Below, piece by piece: positions 21,490-27,995 of a stretch of DNA of 27,995 nucleotides. The stretch's first letter is position 1, and every line of letters begins with the position of its first letter. Source of the stretch: Candidatus Magasanikbacteria bacterium GW2011_GWC2_45_8 (GTDB lineage: Bacteria > Patescibacteriota > Patescibacteriia > Magasanikbacterales > UBA10146); NCBI GenBank assembly GCA_001001925.1, contig LCLH01000006.1, forward strand, positions 1 to 27,995, in the 5' to 3' direction. The position numbers and the translations under genes are program-made. The notes under the pieces are model-generated. The model had not been told where the DNA came from. It ran no database searches and worked only from the letters and a program-made list of their open reading frames with translations.

Positions 21490-21663
21490 CTACGTTCCCC
21501 GGCGAGTGGAGAGTCTTTTATAAAGATAGTAGGCAGAAAAAATAGCAAAGAACCAATTTTTGAGTGATTGCATGGGATGTTTACTATTTTTAGGTTCAGG
21601 CCATGCCGCGCCAGTTACAAGTATGAGCGAGCCAATGAGTCCGGTGAGAAAGGCGGAATTCAT
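21490..21663 (-). CDS. Small two-helix membrane protein downstream of clpB (57 aa)
   Basis: A 57-codon frame begins MNSAFLTGLIGSLILVTGAAW and ends LYKRLSTRRGT, with TAG at 21490-21492. There are two hydrophobic segments, about residues 4-21 and 36-49, and a short polar loop with PEPKNSKHPMQ between them, then a positively charged end. The ATG lies one base beyond the clpB stop (TAATATG), so translational coupling is likely and the gene belongs to the HrcA-controlled clpB transcript. I do not recognise a named family. The tight spacing, clean membrane pattern and end just before the next promoter support a real gene. Confidence 0.68.
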   Translation of the reverse strand: MNSAFLTGLIGSLILVTGAAWPEPKNSKHPMQSLKNWFFAIFSAYYLYKRLSTRRGT

Positions 21664-21664
21664 A

Positions 21665-24310
21665 TTATTTCTTCCCCGTAATAATCATTTTTCCTTTTTC
21701 AACATCAACTTCAATATCTTGTCCTTCTTTTATCGTGCCTTCAATAATATCCATTGCAAGCGGGTCTAGCAAATTGGTTTGAATGGTGCGCTTGAGCGGC
21801 CGCGCGCCAAAGTTTGGATCGTATCCTTTTTCCGCGAGGAATTTATGCGCCTTTTCAGACACTTTCATTTTGATGCGTTTTTCTTGCAAGCGTTTTTCCA
21901 CCAGTGCAAGCTGAAGTTCCACAATGCGTTCAATTTGTTTTTGCTTAAGAGAATGGAAAATAATAATCTCATCCAAGCGGTTCAAAAATTCCGGCTTGAA
22001 ACGATCCTTGAGAATCTCCATTATTTTTTCTTCCATTATTTTCTCCATATCTTTTTTCTTGCTGTGATTTTCCTCAAAACCAAGGCTTCCTTTTTGTGAC
22101 ATCTCCAAGATTGCCTCGCTTCCAAGGTTTGAAGTCATAATGATAACCGCGTTTTTAAAGTTCACGGTACGTCCCTTGGAGTCAGTTAATCTCCCATCAT
22201 CAAGAATTTGGAGGAGCATGTTAAAAACATCAGGGTGCGCTTTTTCAATTTCATCAAAAAGAATCACACTGTAAGGGCGGCGGCGGATGATTTCTGTGAG
22301 TTGTCCGCCTTCTTCATGTCCCACATAGCCGGGCGGGGAGCCTACCATGCGCGAAATGGAGTGTTTTTCCATGTACTCTGACATGTCCAAGCGAATGAGC
22401 GCATTTTCATCATTAAACATAAATTCCGCAAGCGCGCGAGCGAGCTCGGTTTTGCCCACGCCGGTTGGCCCCAAAAAGATAAACGATCCAATGGGGCGTT
22501 TTTCTTCACTAATTCCCGCACGATTTCTACGCACCGCGTTTGCAACCGCGGTAATTGCTTCTGCTTGCCCCACCACGCGCTGTTGGAGCTCGTCTTCCAT
22601 GCGCGCGAGTTTGTGCAGTTCGTCTTCCAGCATGCGGGAAACAGGAATCCCCGTCCAGCGCGCGATGACTGCCGCGATGTCTTCTTCCGTCACTTCTTCT
22701 TTAAGAATTTGGCGGCCTTTTTGCGCTTGCATGAGGCGTTTTTCTTCTTCACGGATGCTTTCTTCTGTCGCGGGGATGTGTCCGTAGCGGATTTCCGCAA
22801 CTTTTTGCAGGTCTCCTTGGCGCTCGGCAATATCCGCGGTCTGTCTTAATTTTTCAATCTGCTTTTTGTAGGTGCGGATTTTGGTAATAATATCTTTTTC
22901 ATTTTTCCATTGGAGCTCCAGACTGCTTGTTTTTTCTTTGAGCTCCGCCAATTCTTTTTCCAATGCTTGCAGACGCTCTTTGGATTGTTCATCGTTTTCT
23001 TTTTCCAATGCTTTTTTTTCAATCTGCAAGCGCGTTTCTTCTCTTTTGTATCGATCCAAATCTGCGGGCATGCTGTCTATAGACATGCGGAGAGCGGAAG
23101 TGGCTTCATCAATCAAATCCACCGCTTTGTCCGGTAAAAAGCGATCAGTGATGTAACGTGCGGAGAGTTTGGCCGCTGCCACAATGGCGTTGTCTGTAAT
23201 GCGCACACCATGGTGCACTTCGTATTTTTCTTTAATGCCGCGCAAGATGGCGATGGTGTCTTCCACAGAAGGCTCGCTCACGTACACCGGTTGGAAACGG
23301 CGTTCCAATGCGGCATCTTTTTCAATATATTTTTGATATTCTTTGAGTGTAGTCGCGCCAATTGCATGGAGTTCTCCTCGGGCAAGCGCGGGTTTGAGCA
23401 TGTTTGACGCGTCTATGGCGCCCTCGCTTCCGCCTGCACCCACAATCGTGTGCAATTCATCAATAAACATCACGATACGGCCGGCGCTTTCTATTACTTC
23501 TTTGAGTACTGCTTTCAAACGATCCTCAAACTCTCCGCGGAATTTGGTACCGGCAACAAGCGAGCCCAAGTCAAGCGAGATAAGTTCTTTGTCTTTGAGC
23601 GATTCCGGTACGTCGCCGCTCACGATACGCTGTGCCAAGCCTTCCACAATAGCGGTTTTCCCCGTGCCCGGTTCGCCAATCAAAACAGGATTGTTTTTTG
23701 TTCGGCGAGAGAGCACCTGCATGACACGGCGGATTTCTTCATCGCGGCCGATTACCGGATCAAGTTTTTCTTGGCGCGCCGCGGCCGTCAAATTGCGCCC
23801 ATATTTTTCCAGCGCTTGATATTTTGATTCCGGCTCCGGAGAATCAACACGTTGATTGCCGCGAATAGAAACAAGCACCTTTAATACTTCATCGTAAGAA
23901 ACACCCGCGTCATTAAGCGCGCTCTGTGTTTGATTTTTATTTTGTAAAATCCCAAGCAAAAGATGTTCAGTTGATACAAAATCATCTTTCATCTTTTTTG
24001 CCTCTTCTACTGCAAGAGATAAAACTTTTGTGAGTTCCGGGCTTAAGTAAATTTGTCCCAGCCCTCCGCCCGCGTCAAATCCCGCATGTTTGGGGAGAGT
24101 GAGAGCCGTCTGTTCAACGGCATGAGTGAGAGCAGACATATCCACGCGCAATTTTTTGAGTACTGAAACCACCACACCATCTTGTTGTTCAAGGAGCGCA
24201 AGCATGAGGTGGGGGACTTCCAGTTGGGGCTGACCGTACTCGCTTGAGATGCGATGTGCTTGTTGGATTGCCTCTTGTGATTTAAGGGTAAATTGGTTTG
24301 GATTTATCAT
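21665..24310 (-). CDS. clpB: ATP-dependent chaperone ClpB
   Basis: ClpB is the hexameric Hsp104-type disaggregase that threads aggregated proteins with help from DnaK. The 881-aa chain has the double Clp N-terminal domain (residues 1 to about 145), a first AAA+ domain with Walker A GEPGTGKT and Walker B IVMFIDELH, the coiled-coil middle domain from about 410 to 535 (rich in E, K and L), and a second AAA+ domain with GPTGVGKT and VILFDEIEKAH. The C-terminal domain includes GYDPNFGARPLKRTIQ. The middle domain separates ClpB from ClpA and ClpC. The ATG at 24310 starts MINPNQFTLKSQEAIQQAH, the normal family opening. A CIRCE element overlaps its transcription start, so HrcA control is expected. 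Confidence 0.98.
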   Translation of the reverse strand: MINPNQFTLKSQEAIQQAHRISSEYGQPQLEVPHLMLALLEQQDGVVVSVLKKLRVDMSALTHAVEQTALTLPKHAGFDAGGGLGQIYLSPELTKVLSLAVEEAKKMKDDFVSTEHLLLGILQNKNQTQSALNDAGVSYDEVLKVLVSIRGNQRVDSPEPESKYQALEKYGRNLTAAARQEKLDPVIGRDEEIRRVMQVLSRRTKNNPVLIGEPGTGKTAIVEGLAQRIVSGDVPESLKDKELISLDLGSLVAGTKFRGEFEDRLKAVLKEVIESAGRIVMFIDELHTIVGAGGSEGAIDASNMLKPALARGELHAIGATTLKEYQKYIEKDAALERRFQPVYVSEPSVEDTIAILRGIKEKYEVHHGVRITDNAIVAAAKLSARYITDRFLPDKAVDLIDEATSALRMSIDSMPADLDRYKREETRLQIEKKALEKENDEQSKERLQALEKELAELKEKTSSLELQWKNEKDIITKIRTYKKQIEKLRQTADIAERQGDLQKVAEIRYGHIPATEESIREEEKRLMQAQKGRQILKEEVTEEDIAAVIARWTGIPVSRMLEDELHKLARMEDELQQRVVGQAEAITAVANAVRRNRAGISEEKRPIGSFIFLGPTGVGKTELARALAEFMFNDENALIRLDMSEYMEKHSISRMVGSPPGYVGHEEGGQLTEIIRRRPYSVILFDEIEKAHPDVFNMLLQILDDGRLTDSKGRTVNFKNAVIIMTSNLGSEAILEMSQKGSLGFEENHSKKKDMEKIMEEKIMEILKDRFKPEFLNRLDEIIIFHSLKQKQIERIVELQLALVEKRLQEKRIKMKVSEKAHKFLAEKGYDPNFGARPLKRTIQTNLLDPLAMDIIEGTIKEGQDIEVDVEKGKMIITGKK

Positions 24311-24341
24311 AATTTTAGCTTATTTAAAGTATTTTTGTGGT

Positions 24342-24368
24342 TTAGCAATCAAAATGAGAGAGTGCTAA
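24342..24368. promoter_or_regulatory. CIRCE operator (HrcA binding site) of clpB
   Basis: TTAGCAATC, nine bases, GAGTGCTAA matches the CIRCE consensus (TTAGCACTC-N9-GAGTGCTAA) at 17 of 18 arm positions, with a single change in the left arm. It lies immediately downstream of the clpB -10 box and covers the expected start of transcription, a good place for heat-inducible repression by HrcA. Confidence 0.95.
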
Positions 24369-24373
24369 TTTCT

Positions 24374-24402
24374 AGGATACAAAATATGGGGTGATTTGTC
24401 AA
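24374..24402 (-). promoter_or_regulatory. Promoter of clpB
   Basis: On the minus strand TTGACA (24402-24397) and TATCCT (24379-24374) are 17 bases apart. The start of transcription near 24367 falls inside the CIRCE operator, giving a leader of about 57 bases. Confidence 0.8.
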
Positions 24403-24433
24403 TAAAAATGAATTTAAGATTCAATGTGCACCC

Positions 24434-24462
24434 TTGCTTTTTTTATCTTAATCATGTATACT
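24434..24462 (+). promoter_or_regulatory. Promoter of typA
   Basis: TTGCTT (24434-24439) and TATACT (24457-24462) are 17 bases apart and diverge from the clpB promoter. The ATG at 24476 is only 13 bases beyond the -10 box, so the leader would be about 7 bases with no Shine-Dalgarno sequence. Confidence 0.65.
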
Positions 24463-24475
24463 TCTGGGCACATCT

Positions 24476-26284
24476 ATGAATATCAGAAACGTTGCTATTA
24501 TTGCTCACGTTGACCACGGCAAAACGACGCTCGTGGACGCACTCATCCGCCAATCCGAGGCGCACATGAAAACCGCTGAACTTCAGCGTGATTTAATCAT
24601 GGATTTTAATGATTTGGAGCGCGAGCGCGGTATCACCATATTTTCAAAAAACGCCGCAATTAATTGGCATGATACTAAAATTAACATCATAGATACGCCC
24701 GGTCACGCGGATTTTGGCGGTGAAGTGGAACGCGTGCTTAAGATGGCAGACGGTGCTCTTTTGTTGGTAGACGCCAAAGAAGGCCCTATGCCTCAAACTC
24801 GTTTTGTGCTTAAAAAAGCGCTTGCCGCAAGGCTCAAGGTCATTGTGGTGGTAAATAAGGTAGACAAGCCGGACGCTCGGCCTAATTTTGCCGTAGATAA
24901 AACCTTTGATCTTTTTGTAGAACTTGGCGCCAACGATGAGCAGTTGAATTTTCCCATTGTGTATGCATCAGCAGTAAACGGCAAGGCGGGGTATGCTCCT
25001 GATTTGGAAAAAATGATTGATATTCAGCCTATTTTTGAAGAAATTGTAAAACATGTGCCGGCACCGGTGTTTGACCTTGCCGGACCTTTGCAAATGCTTA
25101 TTGTTTCGCTTTCACCGGACGATTTCAAGGGGCGCATTGCAACAGGGAGAGTGTTTAGAGGAAGCATCAAAGCGGGACAGACCGTTGCCTATATCAAACG
25201 CGACGGTGCTATTGAAAAATTACGCATTACCTCTCTTATGACCTACCAAGGTTTGCAAAGAATGGATGTACAAGAGGCGCAAGCAGGGGACGTGGTGGCG
25301 GTAGCAGGCATTGGAAACGCCGAGATAGGCGGGACACTCGCCGATGTGGATGCTCCGGAAGTTTTGCCTATTTTAGAAATTGAAAAACCAACGGTAAAAA
25401 TTACTTTGTCAGTCAATTCTTCTCCGTTTGCGGGAAAGGAAGGAAAGTACACCACTTCACGCCAAATCCGCGAACGTTTGTTCAAAGAATTAGAAACAGA
25501 CGTTGCATTGCATGTTGAAGACAACCCAGCAGGCGACGCGTGGATTGTTTCCGGCAGAGGAGAATTGCATTTGGCAATTTTGATTGAACGTCTGCGTCGC
25601 GAGGGGTATGAATTTCAAGTTTCTCGTCCCCAAGTGATTACTCGTGTTTTAGACGGTGAAGTAAAGACGCCATGGGAGCAGGTGTTTATTGAAGTTCCAG
25701 AAGTGCATTCCGGCGCGGTTATACAAAAAATGGGAACGCGGCGCGCCGAGTTGCGCGAGATGCACACGGACGCGAGCATTACGCATTTGGAATTTTTGAT
25801 TCCCACACGCGGACTTTTTGGGTATCGCAGTGAATTTTTAACCGACACCAAGGGTTTGGGGATTATGAATACACTTTTTTACGGTTACAGAGAAGAAGTG
25901 GAATACGCCGAACGCGGGTTTGGTTCTTTGGTAGCGCATGAGACCGGCACGAGTGCATTATATGGTTTGTTGGGTGTACAGGATCGCGGACAGTTGTTTA
26001 TCGGCCATGCGGTAGAAGTGTATAAAGGGCAAGTAGTTGGTCAAAACGCGCGCGAAGGCGATATTTCCGTGAATGTTTGCAAAACCAAACAGCTCTCAAA
26101 TATGCGTTCAAAAGGAGATGGCTCCGCGGAACATTTTAAACAGCCGCGTACTATGGACTTGGAAGACGCGTTGGAGTATATTGCCGATGATGAACTGGTG
26201 GAAGTCACGCCGCAAACTATTCGTATTCGTAAAAAAATTCTTGACGTAAATCAAGCCAAGCGCGAAGCAAAGGGAATGGTATAA
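24476..26284 (+). CDS. typA: Ribosome-associated GTPase TypA/BipA
   Basis: TypA/BipA is an EF-G-like GTPase that binds the ribosome and helps 50S assembly and growth under stress. The G domain motifs are all visible: AHVDHGKTT (G1, residues 8-16), RGITIFSKN (G2), DTPGHADFGGEVERVL (G3), NKVDKPDARP (G4) and YASAVNGKAG (G5). Domain II follows (GRIATGRVFRGSIKAGQTV), then domain III with GRGELHLAILIERLRREGYEFQVSRP and domain V with the BipA-specific C-terminal part containing ANMR-like SNMRSKGDG. At 602 aa the length is normal. The gene is divergent from clpB, preceded by a promoter so close that the leader is very short. Confidence 0.98.
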   Translation: MNIRNVAIIAHVDHGKTTLVDALIRQSEAHMKTAELQRDLIMDFNDLERERGITIFSKNAAINWHDTKINIIDTPGHADFGGEVERVLKMADGALLLVDAKEGPMPQTRFVLKKALAARLKVIVVVNKVDKPDARPNFAVDKTFDLFVELGANDEQLNFPIVYASAVNGKAGYAPDLEKMIDIQPIFEEIVKHVPAPVFDLAGPLQMLIVSLSPDDFKGRIATGRVFRGSIKAGQTVAYIKRDGAIEKLRITSLMTYQGLQRMDVQEAQAGDVVAVAGIGNAEIGGTLADVDAPEVLPILEIEKPTVKITLSVNSSPFAGKEGKYTTSRQIRERLFKELETDVALHVEDNPAGDAWIVSGRGELHLAILIERLRREGYEFQVSRPQVITRVLDGEVKTPWEQVFIEVPEVHSGAVIQKMGTRRAELREMHTDASITHLEFLIPTRGLFGYRSEFLTDTKGLGIMNTLFYGYREEVEYAERGFGSLVAHETGTSALYGLLGVQDRGQLFIGHAVEVYKGQVVGQNAREGDISVNVCKTKQLSNMRSKGDGSAEHFKQPRTMDLEDALEYIADDELVEVTPQTIRIRKKILDVNQAKREAKGMV

Positions 26285-26305
26285 GAGGAGGCTTCCCTTT
26301 AAACG

Positions 26306-26335
26306 CTGGCATTTTTTCTCATAATCAGCTATACT
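26306..26335 (+). promoter_or_regulatory. Promoter of the WecG/TagA-like gene, probably leaderless
   Basis: TATACT (26330-26335) has a weak -35 CTGGCA (26306-26311) at 18 bases. The ATG at 26344 is eight bases after the -10 box, so transcription would begin at or one or two bases before the start codon. Confidence 0.6.
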
Positions 26336-26343
26336 TTAAGGGT

Positions 26344-27117
26344 ATGGAAACATCCATCACTATTTTTGGCGTATCGTTAGAAAACAATACAAGAGCTCAA
26401 TTATTGCACCAATTTGAGGCGGATTTGGATGGGTCGGTACAGAAAACAATAGTAACGCCCAATCCTGAAATGCTGGTGTTGGCGCGAGGAAATAAGTTTT
26501 TCCGTGAGGCGCTTAACAAAGCGGATATTCGGTTAGTTGATGGGTTTGGCTTAGTGCTTGCGGTGTGGCAGATTTTTGGCGCAAAACTTGAGCGATACCC
26601 GGGAGTTGAAGCGGTTCAGGACATTATTACCATAGCGGCAGAAAAAGGCAAAAAAGTTTTTTTGTTGGGAGGAGATGAGGCGGTTTTGGAAAAACTAATT
26701 GCCACATGGTCACATAAATTTCCTGATTTGCAAATTATGGGTGCCGTAGGGCCGCGTATTATTTTAGACGAAAAAAAAGAAAGCGGTTTTATCACTGATG
26801 ATACAGAAAATAAAAAAACAGTTCAGCTGATTCAAGATTTTGCTCCGGACGTGTTGTTGGTGGGGTTTGGACACGGAAAACAGGAGTTATGGCTTTCTGC
26901 CATGCTTCGACGATTTTCAAGCGTACGATTAGCAATGGGAGTTGGCGGATCATTTGATTATTTATCGGGTTTGGTGCCGCGCGCACCTGGTTGGATGCGG
27001 AAAATTGGACTGGAGTGGTTGTATCGTTTAGCGTGTGAGCCGCGCCGCATCAAACGCATTTTTAACGCGGTGGTATTATTTCCCATCTTTTTAGTTAAAG
27101 ATAAAATATATGAATGA
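26344..27117 (+). CDS. wecG: WecG/TagA/CpsF family glycosyltransferase (GT26)
   Basis: This 257-aa enzyme belongs to the family that adds N-acetylmannosaminuronate or N-acetylmannosamine (or related sugars) to an undecaprenyl-linked acceptor at the membrane. The diagnostic stretches are TIVTPNPEMLVLARGNKFFREALNKADIRLVDGFGLVLA with the conserved aspartate in VDGFG, then KVFLLGGDEAVLEKL, LVGFGHGKQELWL, MGVGGSFDYLSGLVPRAPGWMRKIGLEWLYRL and the basic end EPRRIKRI. The length matches the family. It is not adjacent to the polysaccharide cluster at 10.3-15.2 kb but may feed the same pathway. It has its own promoter after typA. The donor sugar cannot be assigned. Confidence 0.93.
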   Translation: METSITIFGVSLENNTRAQLLHQFEADLDGSVQKTIVTPNPEMLVLARGNKFFREALNKADIRLVDGFGLVLAVWQIFGAKLERYPGVEAVQDIITIAAEKGKKVFLLGGDEAVLEKLIATWSHKFPDLQIMGAVGPRIILDEKKESGFITDDTENKKTVQLIQDFAPDVLLVGFGHGKQELWLSAMLRRFSSVRLAMGVGGSFDYLSGLVPRAPGWMRKIGLEWLYRLACEPRRIKRIFNAVVLFPIFLVKDKIYE

Positions 27118-27181
27118 GGGTGAGGCATTAAAAGAAATAGGATTTTCTTAATTGACCAAAAGTTCCTTTAGAACAATTTTT

Positions 27182-27995
27182 ATGACAAAACAGGCAGTGA
27201 GAGTTCGTTTTGCGCCAAGCCCCACGGGGTATCTGCATGTGGGTGGTTTGCGCACAGCATTATATAATTTTTTATTTGCGCGTAAACACAACGGCATTTT
27301 TATTTTGCGCATAGAAGACACAGACCAAACACGCAAAGTGGAAGGCGCTTTGGAGCATTTAATTCGTACACTGGGTGCGGTTGGTTTGAGTTGGGACGAA
27401 GGTCCGCATCTTTCCGGTGATACCATTACCGAACACGGTGATTTTGGCCCTTATATACAGTCTGCGCGAACAAGCATCTATCGCCAATACGCGGAGAAAC
27501 TTATTGAGTCCGGCAGTGCATATTATTGTTTTTGTGCCGCGGAGAGACTAGACTCATTACGAAAACGCCAACAGCTCAATAAATTGCCTACTATTTATGA
27601 CCGTTTTTGCGCTACGCAAGGCGACGCGTATGTTGCGGAAAAACTGGCAAGTGGAGCGCCGCATGTGATACGCCTTAAAATGTTGCAGACGGGCGTAACT
27701 GTGTTTGAAGATATTGTGCGCGGTCGCGTTGAGTTTGAAAATAAATTGATTGACGACCAAGTCTTGTTGAAATCTGACGGTTTTCCCACCTATCATCTGG
27801 CAAACGTGGTGGATGATCATTTGATGGAGATAAGCCATGTTATTAGAGCGGAAGAATGGATTTCATCCACTCCCAAGCATTTGACGCTTTATCAAGCGCT
27901 TGGGTGGAAACCGCCGGAATATGCTCATGTTCCTTTGCTTTTTAATCCGGATAAAAGCAAGTTGAGCAAGCGTCAAGGAGACGTGGCGGCGGAAG
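27182..27995 (+). CDS. gltX: Glutamyl-tRNA synthetase, N-terminal part (partial)
   Basis: The frame opens with ATG at 27182 (MTKQAVRVRFAPSPTGYLHVGGLRTAL) and runs off the window, giving 271 codons of a class I synthetase that charges tRNA-Glu (and in many bacteria tRNA-Gln). The HIGH-type signature is PSPTGYLHVGG, followed by NGIFILRIEDTDQTR. A C-F-C...Y...C zinc site is visible (YYCFCAAERLD, then IYDRFC), and the KMSKS loop is present as KLSKRQGD at the very end, a common variant. The start is 64 bases after the wecG-like gene; no Shine-Dalgarno sequence is seen. Whether it is discriminating or non-discriminating cannot be judged without the C-terminal anticodon-binding domain. Confidence 0.97.
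   Translation, partial: MTKQAVRVRFAPSPTGYLHVGGLRTALYNFLFARKHNGIFILRIEDTDQTRKVEGALEHLIRTLGAVGLSWDEGPHLSGDTITEHGDFGPYIQSARTSIYRQYAEKLIESGSAYYCFCAAERLDSLRKRQQLNKLPTIYDRFCATQGDAYVAEKLASGAPHVIRLKMLQTGVTVFEDIVRGRVEFENKLIDDQVLLKSDGFPTYHLANVVDDHLMEISHVIRAEEWISSTPKHLTLYQALGWKPPEYAHVPLLFNPDKSKLSKRQGDVAAE

Noticed and set aside
1..27995. Recoding of TGA as glycine, as in some CPR lineages
   Set aside because: TGA ends several well-defined proteins at the expected place (the coupling ATPase at 6017, the GT4-GT2 protein at 13649, the WecG-like protein at 27117).
1..27995. CRISPR arrays, tRNA and rRNA genes
   Set aside because: I saw no regularly spaced repeats and no cloverleaf or rRNA-like stretches in the intergenic regions on either strand; a covariance-model scan would be the decisive check.
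27960..27995. KLSKR instead of KMSKS in GltX as a degenerate motif
   Set aside because: KLSKR is an ordinary variant in bacterial glutamyl-tRNA synthetases.

Overview
The window reads as a chromosomal segment of a Candidate Phyla Radiation bacterium (Patescibacteria, most likely a Parcubacteria-type lineage). This is inferred from trimmed ribosomal proteins (uL13 of 119 aa), lysine-rich extensions on uS11 and uS9, a PriA without ATPase motifs, a coupling-type ATPase with a C-terminal zinc ribbon, and secreted proteins of the kind common in these small genomes. TGA is used as an ordinary stop (for example at 6015-6017 and 13647-13649), so the recoded Gracilibacteria/Absconditabacteria are excluded. 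I could not run searches; all family calls come from reading motifs.

Layout. 1-602: 3' end of secF and a 56-aa membrane protein. 603-1172: a gene-poor stretch with an IS3-type OrfA remnant on the minus strand, a nested palindrome between 10-bp direct repeats, and a promoter. 1173-2548: an AT-rich, self-contained restriction-modification cassette (beta-class adenine methyltransferase plus PD-(D/E)XK nuclease) with its own promoter and terminator. 2710-6017: a membrane protein and a VirD4/TraG-like ATPase. 6014-10280: the infA-rpmJ-rpsM-rpsK-rpsD-rpoA-rplQ-rplM-rpsI operon, with two good sigma70-type promoters and a strong terminator. 10329-15151: a surface polysaccharide cluster (flippase with an apparent frameshift, GT4-GT2 fusion, O-antigen-ligase-like protein).

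15206-15801 (minus): an orphan 132-aa three-helix membrane protein, GC-rich in codon use, with a near-consensus promoter, a roughly 160-nt leader able to form three hairpins, a Shine-Dalgarno sequence and its own terminator. 15828-21482 (minus): a probable operon of a secreted repeat protein, a MEMO/LigB-like protein, priA, def and fmt. 21490-24402 (minus): clpB under a CIRCE (HrcA) operator, followed by a 57-aa membrane protein. 24434-27995 (plus): typA, a WecG/TagA/CpsF glycosyltransferase and the start of gltX.

The core genes cover initiation (infA, fmt), N-terminal processing (def), ribosome and RNA polymerase assembly, tRNA charging and proteostasis. The accessory part covers envelope glycan assembly and DNA restriction/transfer. 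The best candidates for undescribed biology are the orphan gene with its structured leader (15206-15801), an RNA polymerase alpha subunit without its C-terminal domain (8091-8930), the palindromic element beside the IS remnant (905-990), and a pattern of near-leaderless or SD-less starts.
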